A program made the translations under genes and the position numbers. The notes under the pieces were generated by a model. That model had not been told where the DNA came from. It did not search any database and saw only the letters and a program-made list of their open reading frames with translations. From positions 11,050,001 to 11,114,000 of the forward strand of contig NC_134934.1 of NCBI RefSeq assembly GCF_051020765.1: a stretch of DNA of 64,000 nucleotides. Direction: 5' to 3'. The DNA comes from Lasioglossum baleicum (Eukaryota > Arthropoda > Insecta > Hymenoptera > Halictidae). Below are positions 24,751 through 35,660 of this stretch, in pieces; the first letter of the stretch is position 1, and the number at the start of each line of letters is the position of its first letter.

Positions 24751-25230
24751 GCAAGTAGAACAGCTCGATGATTAATAGAACGTGGATTGCCAAGATAGTG
24801 GAAAATGGTTTTGTAGCTCGTTGAAAGGAAGAAGAGTGTTCATATAGACACAGAAATAATTAAAATACTGTTGCCTCGATACTCTACGGAGTCTACCGTT
24901 CGATTTGTTTGGCCAGCAAGTAGAATACTTCAATGTTTTATCAGACGAGTACCGTACCGACAAGGAGACGTTTTTCTTCGGCTTGGTAGGAGGAATGAAA
25001 CTGTTCATAGATAAACGTAAACATTGGATGCCTGCTTGTCGAAGCTCAGAAGAGTCCACAAATCGATTTCCACGAGCAGAAAGTAGAATAAATCAATGTT
25101 TGTGCAGACGGCCGTCGAATAGACAACGGAACATTTTTTCTTGGCTTGATAATGGGACCGAGGTAGTTGTTGCACCGACGCAGAACATGTGTATCGGCTG
25201 CTAGAAGCTTCGAGGATTCTACAAGTGTTT
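24751..25230 (+). repeat. bipartite-motif units with 163-bp duplication
   Basis: AGTAGAA cores occur at about 24754, 24919 and 25082. The last two lie in a 163-bp direct duplication that also shares cgattt, agac, a run of t, cttcggcttg/cttggcttga and a tail around gaagctc/gaagctt. The second unit reads AGTAGAA, 14 nt, ATCAGAC. The third has a 15-nt spacer and GCAGAC. Confidence 0.6.
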
Positions 25231-28200
25231 TTAACTTCACATAAAAGCTACGATAAATAAATAATACAATAAATAAAAGCTGGTTCTTGAGTGGACAAAT
25301 ATATCAAAGTACACTATTCGTTATTTGCTGAAGTAGATTATCCACCGCCAAAAACAATATTTTCCCTGTATTGTCAAAATGTGTTTGGTCGTCGAACAAT
25401 CGAGCCACGAGCACCGAAAAATCGTTCCGCAAAATTCGGAATAGTATGCAGCGGCTTCGTTGACCCTTTGAACGCGTACGGCAAGCTAAACGAAACGTCG
25501 AGCAGGATGGTCCATTGAAAACCGTGTCAAAGGTTATTCCATAATGGAAAATTGAAATCAGAGGGCATCGCCGCTGCAGAGAAGTTTCGGCGCTCGAACA
25601 TCACACGAAGCCAATTCCGGTTTAATTAAGTGAGATCCGATCGGGCGGAAAATGCGGGCGTCCCGCGGAAATAAATACTGATCGCGAATCGGCGATGGGA
25701 CCACTGCGCGTAGAACGGGCCGATTCCGTTAATCGAATCCCTCCAGATCTCTGCACGGTTTCTGGGGCAGCGGCGGCAGCAGCGTTGTAACCCGCGGCAT
25801 TATATTCCAAAATACCTGTTGCGGTGGCGCAGAGACGATCCGCGCGCGACTATAAAATCCAATGATCGCCAGCCGTTCATCCGTGTAAGTAGGTTTCGTA
25901 ATCGGATAATTGAAAGCTGCCCTTTCCGGTCCGAAACGGGCTTGTGTTTCCACCGCTCGGACCACGATGCGGTTTCAACGTCGCGTTCCCGGCGAACGCG
26001 CCGATGAAAACGCCGCCGTGCCCATGCCGTCGCGCGTCCCATGTAGAAATCAATTACCATCGGTAATACTTGGTAACGTCCCGGTAATGGCCGATTCAAA
26101 CGGCTCGGTGCGTCGCCCACCGGTTGGACCGCGGATAATTTCGTTAGTTTTTCGCCTGTGGAACCACCACCACCAGGAATTCAACCGTTCTACGTGACTA
26201 CGTCCATAAATTAAGTGTCGCCGACTCTGCATTACATTCAATCTACTTGACGTCGTTCTGCGATTTCGACGCTGACCGATCAAACATTTCGTTGCTCGAA
26301 GTCGATCCGAGAACTTTATCGTGGGGGCTCGTTTTCACAATTTTTATATTCTCCGTAAAGTATCTCATTTCGCTTACAATCGCGAATAAAGAATTTTCTG
26401 TTACCTCTACTTGCAATATATTAACAAATATATCGAACGAACCTGACTTGTGGCGCACCTATGCCACTAATCCACAGGAATCCTCTGGCAAAAGTCTCTT
26501 TCGAACAATATCAAAATGTTCTGTCGCCCTGTAACGCCCCCGATAGACACCGGAAAATTGCCAGCATCGAATTGGAAGGGTTAAAGACATTCTGATAACT
26601 TTACCGGATAAATCCCCATAATTATAGGGCTCGATGAGGCGCAAGGACATAGATTCCGGAGAACAAAGATACCAGTGTAATCGTATTCCGCTCGTCGAAG
26701 ACAGGGTGGCTCGACGGTGTCGGCGACGGGGCAGGGACGGGGGCTGGTGGAAGTACTTATTGAAAAGTTGACAATTTACGAGGCAAGTTCGCGCGGCTCG
26801 AGGAGGTGTTTCCGGGAGAACCATAAATCGAGCCGCTATACCCTGTGAATAATTCGATGGGCTCGCGTGGTGCACCTCGCGCCGTGGAGAGCGAGAGGGG
26901 GTACACGGTATTCAATAAATTGGGGATTTCCAGGGGCATAGACTGGTCGAATGCATAAAAATGTTGGGAATATATATATATATCGGCGGCGGGCGAGTGT
27001 TCGCGCGAGAAGTTTACCGATGTTTCCGTCGGGTTACGAGTTACGCCGCTGAATCGGAATGGAAATCGTCCTCGGGAACTCGCGGCAAGTTCCCGGCGAG
27101 ATATTTGCCTTCAATTGCTCGTGACTAATTCGAAAATTAAAGACTGTTCTCCCCTCTTACTCGAATTCTCTGTGCCCGGATCCCGAAAGAACCGAAGCAA
27201 ATGAGCGAAGCGAAAGCGAAAAAAGAAAAACACTGCGAGCAGAGAGAGAGAGAGAGAGAGAGAGGAAAGGGGAGGGGAGGGGGGAAAAAGAGCGAGAGCG
27301 TACACTCGTGAAACATTTCCGCGACTCGAGGAACTTCGCCGGCTTTGAATTATCCTCTGCCAAAGCACAAAGTGCATTCGTTAGATCCTTGACTGGAGGC
27401 GAACGGGCTACGCTTCGCTGCACCAAGGCAGAAACCGTCTTAAACGTTCGAAATCACCCCGTTTCCACCCTCGGCTTTTCGGTTGCCCGTTCTCCTGCCG
27501 CGCGAGAACTCCAGCCCCGGCTACGGGGGTCAAATGTTTGCCAAAGAGACGGGGTGTTTAACACAATGACTCCAGTCGGCCTGGACAAACAGCCACTCGG
27601 CCTTCAGCTCCTTTTAAAGGTTCGTAAATACGCCCGGGGCCTGGCCCACGCTCGCGCTCATGCTCACGCTCACGCGCAAACCCACCCCCGAGGATCCAGA
27701 TACGAAAATAGCGAAGAACGAGAAACGCTTCTCGAGGTCGGTCACTGTTTGCCGAGAGTTCTCTGATAACTCAGTCAAGGATGAACGCTCAGACTTGAGC
27801 CCGGATACCTGGCAATTGTATCATTCGCAATTAAAAGTTATTCGGTTGCTCATCTGCACCACGAAACACGTGGAAAATGTTCTACTTGAGATTGGTCTGT
27901 ATGTTTTGATTTTGAACATTTTTTTTCATGAGTGGATCTACCGTACACTTGAAGACTGAAGCTTCCTCTTTACAACCCTTCAACCCATCCTGCCAAGTGT
28001 ACACAGTTAGTTCATGCAAGTCGTCGGGCAATGTTTCGTGCAAGAAAAATTACAAACAACACTAAAAACAAATAAATAAGAAGGAATTACGGTGGAACGG
28101 AGTCGTGAGCGGTAGAAACCGTGTATAGTCGGGGCAACAATCAATCGCATTAAATCGTCGCTGGTGTTGCGAACGGTTCGAGCCGGCTCGTCGAGCGTTT

Positions 28201-28791
28201 TAAGAAGTTCTCCTCTCGGAAGCGTTCCCCCTTTCTGTCCGTGCTCGCAGGCAGTCGGAGATCCTTCAATTTCGCCCGTCGCTTTTCTTACGTTTAAATT
28301 GAAAATAGCATCAGCAACGCGCTGGCACGAATAGAAAAGTGTCAAGGATTCCCCGGCACGCCGCGCCGCGCCCACGGATTCAAAGGATCCCGCGATACAC
28401 CGCCCTCGCGCGCCCATATCTCGACAGTCGCTGTCCGCGAGCGCAGAAATTCGCGCACCGTATTGCGATCGCCGGCAGAAATTTCAAAAGTCCCGTCCGC
28501 GCGTCCGGGGGAACGGAACGAATACTACCGTCGGCATTCTTCTGGCACAAAGGCGAGCTTCACGCTCGAGAAATGTATCTCTCGGTACCCGTTGCCCGTC
28601 TGACGTCGAGTTATGCGTTTCTGGATACATACATCTTTCTCTATCTCTTGCTCTCTTTCGCTCTCTTCTCGCCCGCCACCGAGAAATTTATTTACCAGTT
28701 GACGTTGCTCGCGCCTCGTTTAATAATTCACCCTTTGATTTGTCGTTTTACGCCGGAAAATGCGTTCCGCCGACCTTCCCGCGTTGTTTTA
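25231..28791. other. gene-free stretch
   Basis: Mostly GC-rich, with an AT-rich part at 25250-25380. It holds a (TA)n run near 26970-26983, a (GA)n at 27241-27265 and a six-base GCTCAC/GCTCAT minisatellite at 27651-27676. It also holds a GCGCC tract at 28359-28372. Open frames on both strands have no recognisable domain. Confidence 0.4.
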
Positions 28792-29381
28792 CCAGGTCAT
28801 TCGGAAAGTTCGTAGCCTGACACATACATGATATTGGTGGCAACAAAAACATATCGTTGTTGAGAACATCCGTCCTTGATGCGAACATACCATACATTCC
28901 AAATCGATCTGTCAAATAGGTTGCTTCAGGCAGCTGATTAAAGGAGCACTGCTCCTTCATATGTAATGGTAGAAATTAATTATGATTATCGATCGTAAGT
29001 TTTGGTAATCAACTTGTAATGATCTCGGCGCACAGGTTCGATCAATGATGAAAACAACGGCAATTTTGCAAATTAATTAAAACCTCGACGTTTCCATCCT
29101 GATGTGAATCTTTTTCACAGTTCAGCGTCTACCGGCATGGAAACGGTTCACTTAGAATAATCTGCGAACGTGATTTCTCTGTTATAGCAAACGCAATAGT
29201 TTTCTCGTGAGAAAGATCCACATCAGGATCGAAACGTCGAGGTTTTAATTAATTTGCAAAATTGCTGTTGTTTTCATCATTGATCGAACCTGTGCGCCGA
29301 GATCATTACAATGGTGTAAATGAATTTGAAAATCGCTGGAAAAAATGTACTGAGCTCAAGGGAGAATATACTCAAGAATAA
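28792..29381 (+). mobile_element. mariner-like relic interrupted by a MITE
   Basis: After TA at 28790-28791 the sequence reads ccaggtcattcggaaagttc, a mariner-type end. At 29310-29381 a frame reads NGVNEFENRWKKCTELKGEY, then TQE and stop, which fits the C-terminal tail of a mariner transposase. Nearly the whole transposase between these points is gone, and a 298-bp MITE lies immediately before the tail. No matching right terminus was found. The link between the two ends is an inference. Confidence 0.55.
29014..29311. mobile_element. long-inverted-repeat MITE, family A
   Basis: Arms at 29014-29119 and 29205-29311 are reverse complements with only a few mismatches. The ends read ttgtaatgatctcggcgcac and its reverse complement. 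Inside are ggttcgatcaatgatgaaaa and cctcgacgtttc. The central 85 bp are unrelated. A TA lies inside the first bases of the arm, so a TA target site is possible, but no clear flanking duplication is visible. A related single arm is at 34300-34425. Confidence 0.8.
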
Positions 29382-30769
29382 ATGTGTTTTTACTCATTAT
29401 TTCATTCATTTCATCCTCCTTGACTAACGACAGTTGAAAACAAGTGATTTTTAAGACCTCCCTCCTGGAATAATTCCTCTGGTTTACACAGGACCGTTTC
29501 TACTGCCGCGATCTCAAGCCACGAAAATATTTCCTCAACTCTCCGAAACAAATCGTGATAATAACGATAATTAGACTCGATTCCGAGGAAACTCGGCCGC
29601 GGATAATTAGCCGTCTCAGGCTCGAATGCGGAAGGGATAAAAGTTCCCGGTTGTAAGAATTTCCGCAGCGTGGATAATCGAATGGCGGCCGAATGAAACG
29701 GCGAAGAAGCTTTAAACGGAAGCGGGACTCCGTCGGGTCTTCTAATATCGAGTAGACACGTCCGTTGGCCGTCGTATAGTCGCCGGTGGAAGCGAGCAAC
29801 GGTCCTTTTGCTTCCGTTTCTTGAATACAGAATTGGCGTCGAGCTTTTTCTGTTTCCCCGGCGACGATAATTGACTCGGAATTATGATCGCGTTACAGGA
29901 CACTGGGAAATTAGAAACGACTAGCGGCGCGGCGTGCTGCTTGCTAAACGAACGGTGGTCTCCGAGTTAGATTACATACTTTCGAGTGATTCGACGAACA
30001 TAATAATCGTTCTTGTAGCCAATCATACAGCGTGGATTACAATTCGAGTTTTCACCGATGAGACAGGTTGAACATTGCGAAAGTTACAGACAGAATGATT
30101 TTTCCATCGGACTTCGGAAGTCGGTAATTCATGAATCATGTTGGAAAGCCTCGATATTGATGTAGAAATTCCTCCCAGCTCCAGTGCAAGCAACAATGAA
30201 TGTTAAGAGTCCCGGATCTCTCCGAACAGTTAGAACCACGAAGATAAAGCGCCACTCGAACGACTCACCATTTCCATGTCGGAGGATCGCGTAAATCCGG
30301 ACCGGAGAGATACACGCGAGAATATTACGTCCGTAAAATCTCCTTCGGTCGGGAAAACGTAAAGAAACAGAAGAAAAAAGGCGGAGGAGCCACGGGGAGA
30401 AGTGAAGAGAGTCTTCGCTCGCGCTGCCTCGTAACGCCAGCTTTACGTATCTGCCCCGCGAGATTGTTCCCTTAAATTCGCGGAATTCAGAAATCCATAA
30501 ATTCCTCTCGTTATTAAGTCTGTCGGCGAGCTTGCGTCGGACGAGGGATCCCGGTGTTGAAAAGTCCCTAAAATCGGTACGTTGGTCGCGAGATATACTG
30601 TACGTTTCGCTTGAAACGGGTCACCTGATTCTCTTCTGCAACTACGATAGCGCGAGGCGTATTTCTAAAAAGTAGAACATCCTTTAAATTTAAATATTGA
30701 AATCAGGATATACATTTTAATTCTTCTGTAATGTGAATTCCATTCAATAGCAGACCTCGCTTTTATATT
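29382..30769. other. gene-free stretch
   Basis: Moderately GC-rich, no repeat structure noticed and no exon recognised. Confidence 0.4.
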
Positions 30770-31171
30770 CCCCCCTCTGTCCCATGATAGTAGCAGCAGT
30801 CGATGAATTTAATTTGTCCCATAATAATGGTAGCAAAAGAAAATAAATATAGAACGCAACATTTATTATTGAAAAACTAGATTAATTTTTATTTTAAGTG
30901 TTCAGATAGTTTCTGGGGTTTTCAATAATTTCGTTACTGCATTTTAAACTTGTAGGTAGGATCCCTTAAAATTATTGGAGCTATCGTTCTCCGTTGCTTC
31001 CTTTACAATGTAATATATAATCGTAATAGTTAGGTCAACCTAAAAATATTGAAAGATGTGTCAAAACAAATGACAGATGTCACGAAACATTGATTTTGAT
31101 TGAAGCATTACAGCTGCCAATAATTCCCGTTCAAATATTCACTTGCTACTATTATTATGAGACACAGGGAG
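30770..31171. mobile_element. TIR element (MITE) starting CCCCTCTGTCCCAT
   Basis: The left end reads cccctctgtcccatgatagt then agca. The right end, reverse complemented, reads ctccctgtgtctcataataa then tagtagca. The ends match apart from a 3-base indel and a few substitutions. TA follows the right end (31172-31173); the left flank is altered. A further direct copy, gtcccataataatggtagca, lies inside at about 30814. There is no transposase frame. TA sites and this end type suggest a Tc1/mariner-class MITE, which is an inference. Confidence 0.6.
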
Positions 31172-31354
31172 TATCACTTTTCTTTTTCTAAATTAATTCA
31201 ATACGAAACGAGTAAAGTTCTTTCTTTCAAACTTGAATGTCAATTGTAATCGAAATTAATCCTGAAAACATAAATGTCCCAATTTATCGAATACTGTACT
31301 AACATTGCTACGCTTATCGTTAGCTTTGAATAGTAGAGAATTAGGGACAATAAT

Positions 31355-31905
31355 GAAACAAGTAGAAAGGCAAATTAAGTTGGAAAAGTGAAGATCACGT
31401 AGCAATGGACAGTGAATATCAATTTACAGGGACGAACGTGTCACCGGAATAACAAAGCAGATCGGACAAACATCGACAAGTGGAACTGGTCAGACTATAG
31501 TCAGCTACACCGAATAACTCCGTAGAATACGAAACACAGTGGTGGCAATAGCCGCCAATCAATCGAAAGTGGGTTAGGTGTGGGTCATCTGCCATCAAGA
31601 AGACTATTGTTGATCGACCAAGTAGAATAAGTACATAGGTAGACACCAGCCAACGTAGAATCAAATATTGAACGCACGTTCGCTGTGCTCTCGGGGATAT
31701 TAACTTACATTCGCGAGCATGTGGAACGTCACAGAAGAAGAAAGAAACAAGTAGAAGAGGTCAGTCTATAGTCGGACAAGAAAAATGACTGTATCGAACG
31801 AGAAACGAAGTATCGAGTTGGAACTGGGTTAGGTCGAGGCCCGTAAAGAGGTCCATTGTAACTGGTCAAGTAGAATAGAACCGTGTACAGTCGGACGTAC
31901 TCGCG
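31355..31905 (+). repeat. array of bipartite AGTAGAA/GTCNGAC units
   Basis: Five units start near 31358, 31478, 31620, 31749 and 31867, giving a period of 118-142 bp. The clearest two read AGTAGAA, 14 nt, GTCGGAC (31749 and 31867). The unit at 31478 reads AGTGGAA, 14 nt, GTCAGCT. All lie on the plus strand, as in the array at 18371-19340. Confidence 0.7.
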
Positions 31906-32025
31906 AGAATTTTACCTCTTCGACAGAAAACATCGTCGATAGTGTTCCGTTCGTACGTCTGGAACATCTTCCGAGTACTTGAGAAATAAAAATGTTCTTC
32001 CGAAGTGATGCTACTTCATCGTTTC

Positions 32026-32347
32026 AATTGATATAATACCTCATGCTATACTTAACCCTTAGCACTCGAGTGGCGACTCTAAAAATTGCTGTACCACTAT
32101 TGAAAATATTGCTTACGTTATTAGATATGTTTGTATCTATTCAATTACTAAATATTTAGCTATTGTATGAGGTATTATATCAATTTCATATCAACCAAAG
32201 TTAAAATATCGTAGAGAATGTAAATGTTTTAGGTCGGAAGAAATGTTGAATTTTCGAGTTAAAATAGCTCCGAGCGCAAAGGGTTAAATGTTTAGTATGC
32301 ATTGAATAACAGCGCAGCAATTTTTAGTGCTAAGGGTTGATAGCATT
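32026..32347. repeat. nested foldback element with TTAACCCTTAGCAC arms
   Basis: Outer arms atgctat..aacccttagcac..taaaaattgctg (32043-32092) and their reverse complement (about 32308-32346) pair. The left arm has 14 extra bases. A 19-nt perfect inverted repeat, AATTGATATAATACCTCAT, lies at 32026-32044 with its complement at 32167-32185. A third inverted relative, gagcgcaaagggttaaatg, lies at 32272-32290. Termini of this kind occur in insect MITEs. No coding frame is present. Confidence 0.6.
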
Positions 32348-34299
32348 AGAAAAATGTTGAAAAGTCATGATTCCTTAAGTGATGTCGAGTAAGGAACATT
32401 GGTTACATCGATTAGGTTTTTAGGCAGAGGCCGAGTGTGACAGTTTTGAAGAGGTTTAAGAGGGTCGGTGGTAGCCCGTTGAATGTCTTCACGGTTTATA
32501 AACGGGCCGGAAGAAAAAGTTCCGGTTGCGGGTTTCGCGAAATTATTCCCCGGCGCTGGTTCGCGGAATTTAAGAGTGTCCGCTGCGGCTGCGAAAACTT
32601 CCGCAGTCTACAGGGACGGGACCGTCGCGACCTAATAAAACAAAGCGGCGGTGTAATAAGATTAGGAGCAGCACGATGCGAGAGGAGGCGAGGCGAGGCG
32701 TGGCGGCGAGGCGAAGCGATTCTCCTGGCAGAAATAGCTGCTCGGTCCTGGCTCGCTGCGCGCCCGTTTAAAAAAGTCTGCGAGCCGGTTAACGTCGCGT
32801 CGGTTAACTCGCGTTTTTTCCAATTTCATTAGGGCTTTAAAAGCCGGGAAGCTCGGCCAAGTCTCGAAAGCAATTACCAATCTCCGCGACGTCGCCGCAA
32901 CTTTTCGTTAAACGGAACTCACTGCCGCTCGCTGCCAATCTAAACCGAACCAGATCCAGAATGTTCGCGTCAATTTCTAATCAGCATCGTGATTGTCACT
33001 TCAACAAGTGTGCAAATTAATTCGTCGTCTTTGCGAGCAATCAATTGTAGCTTCGTTTGAACTGTAGAACATTATTTTTGAGGCTCGAATAAATTTTGGT
33101 CGATTGTAGACGAAGAATAAATTTCCGAAGGAAAGATCACGAATTTATTTGCTCCGAAATCTGGTACATGTTCGAAAATCAAACGTGAAAAGGGGAAAGA
33201 AGGTTCTCTACTGCTTTTTGCAACGAATACGCCGGCGTATATGAATTTTTTACCTCTGCATCATTTTCTACATTTTCAAATGGAACATTTCCAAACTTCC
33301 TGCTATGTACATCAAGAAGTAAAATATGTTCCTAATTTAAAATCTGCCTCGTATTAAATATTGTTCTATTTAAAAGAAAGTCAAAGCACGAGTGTTATAA
33401 TAGACAGTACGTAAAGCTATCACGAAAAATTTCTGCGACACTTCAAAACACAGATGGTGAAGCAGAACATCGAGATCAACAATGTTCCATATTTAAATGT
33501 TATTCTGCAGACGAAAGATTCAGATTCCGATTAGGTATTCCTATTAAAAAGACAGTACAGTCAAAGACATCATTGAAATTCGTATGTGTGACATTTTACG
33601 AGAGAATCAGAATCATCAACGTTTGATATACAGGTCTCTGAACGAAATGATTGCTTCAGCGAGGTAAGAGCGTGCCGACCGAAGGAAACGCGATTTTACG
33701 GAACCGCCTCGTTCAAGAGTTGCGTTACGGAATCGTTAAATAAACGTAACCGTGTGCACGCGAGCCTCGACAGCGACACGACCAAGCCGAGGATAATCAG
33801 CCGGCGAAATCGCGTTTAAATTATTCAGAAAGGACGAGGATGGAGCAAGCCTAGAGGGCGGCTTAATATGCGCGGCACGCCGCGTAATCGTCCCGCAGCC
33901 TTTTTTTCCCTGCAGTTTAACCGCGACGCAAGTGTTTTCCATGGATTCCCGGGACCGGAACTTTGCCAAAAGTTCCTGCGGATCCTTTTCACTCGGCGCG
34001 AGGTTAATGGACCTCTCGGTCCATACAAAGCAGCTGGATCAACGAGCCACGACGAGTGATTACGTTTGTCGAGAACAAACGGACGTTTTACACTCGGTAA
34101 GATAAACGTCGACAACAAACCACTTTTCGAAAGATACAGACGCAATGATAGAGTACTTTCCAATCAAATCAGTGGTGGTTACGTTTCATAAAAATTGATT
34201 TTAATTCAGACTTTGCGTAAAGACTTATTGCGTCAAGAAGGTATTCTCGTTCCTTTTCTAAATTCAACGATAATATCCTGTTAAATGAATAATATGTTA
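32348..34299. other. gene-free stretch
   Basis: Contains a five-base GAGGC/GCGAG tract at 32681-32717 and an AT-rich part at 32980-33640. No exon was recognised. Confidence 0.4.
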
Positions 34300-34425
34300 G
34301 TGTTCTCGGCGCAACGGTTCGATCAACTAATTACGGAAAAGCAAATTTTGAAAGTTTACTTAAACTTTCAACGTTTCGATCCATGTGTGGATCCATTTCC
34401 AGAATCTTTTTCTTTCTCAGACGCA
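34300..34425 (+). mobile_element. single diverged arm of MITE family A
   Basis: Shares tctcggcgc, cggttcgatcaa, aattttg, aaactttcaacgtttcgatc and tgtggatc in the same order as the left arm of the element at 29014-29311. It is diverged, and no second arm is present. Confidence 0.6.
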
Positions 34426-35497
34426 GTTTTTCTACTTTCTTGAAAAGTAGTATAAAGACGTTTTAATCACTGTAACTGTAAAGAAAATGGTACAGCAAAG
34501 GGTTAAGTGAGGCAAGAGAAGATTCCAGCCAGCCCAGCATTAATTCCGCAACAATTTAGCAGATCTTTCGGAAACTCCGTGGAATAGTACAGGTGATCCG
34601 TCGCGGGCAATGGACGGGAGGCAGCAACCGATTCGTCCCGTCGACAGTGACAACGAGTCGGTATTAGGGGAGTCGTGTAACACGCCGGAAGACACGTCGC
34701 GGAAGTTATCGGGTCTGTTCGCGAAGGGTATAGTCAGGACTTGATCCGTGTGCCGTGTACACGTTTCCAGATGCTGTTTGTAATTGTACGAACGAGCGAA
34801 GAAAGCCGACAGTTGTGCTCGAGAGCCGCAGCGTCGCGAGGACGATCTGCTGCTCCCAAAGGACCAAGGCAACAGAGAGAATCAGAAAGAGAGAGGGAGT
34901 CAGAGTGGTAAAACGAGTCCCTTCAAAAACAATCGAGCGGAACGACACAAGTTAAATTGCAACAAGCGGCGTTGACGTTACGGAAATTGAAGGCATGCGT
35001 GCCGCTCTTCGAGACGGGAATTGCGCGCCTCGGGAGAGGAGCTCTCTGGCCCTGCTCGACCGAATAATCGACGTTCCGTGTTCCACGAGCAAGGATAGGA
35101 GGGCGAGTGGAAACAGGCCGACTCCGCGGTGAAATGGAAACAGCTGTTCGCCGCGAGGATTTACCGTTGAAAATCGCCGGAGAAGCGGGAAGGAAGTTCG
35201 TAACGTTGCATCCCGGAGAGCGAAGACGATCGCGAACATTGAATCGCTGAATTTCACGTCCCTTATTTACCGAATCTACCTGGCAGTATCGAGGAAAAAG
35301 ATACGTGTAGCCCGACGAAAATTGGCTGATACGTTCTAGAGAGTTTCGGGTTTTCAGGGAAGGTTCAATGGAAGGATTGTCGGAATGACAAAAGCCGAAA
35401 TTAGGGATGTGATTGACGGAGATTTTCTTTGGAGGTATGTAGGAAACGACAAGAGCCTTTTCTGAGAGGCAGTTTACCAGAGCTTAACGCAGAGACA
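34426..35497. other. gene-free stretch
   Basis: GC-rich from about 34520. No exon, RNA gene or clear repeat was recognised. Overlapping frames on both strands lack known domains. Confidence 0.4.
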
Positions 35498-35660
35498 GCA
35501 AGTAGAACAAGTCCACCATTGACCATCGACTCGAAACAAAAGAAAAGAGACACCGTAGCTGATAAAAAACAAATGCCATGAGAATAACAACGCAGAATTA
35601 CTCGATAAATCGAAGAACAGCAAAGCAAGTAGAGCAGACCGGTATGTGGTCAGCCAAAGG
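35498..35660 (+). repeat. two bipartite-motif units
   Basis: Cores start at about 35500 (CAAGTAGAAC) and 35628 (CAAGTAGAGC), 128 bp apart. The second reads AGTAGAG, 14 nt including CCGGTATGTG, then GTCAGCC. It is very close to the units at 18885 and 19297. Confidence 0.6.

Noticed and set aside
28748..28960. A 70-codon minus-strand frame
   Set aside because: It covers the 5' part of a mariner-like relic in the antisense direction and has no domain.
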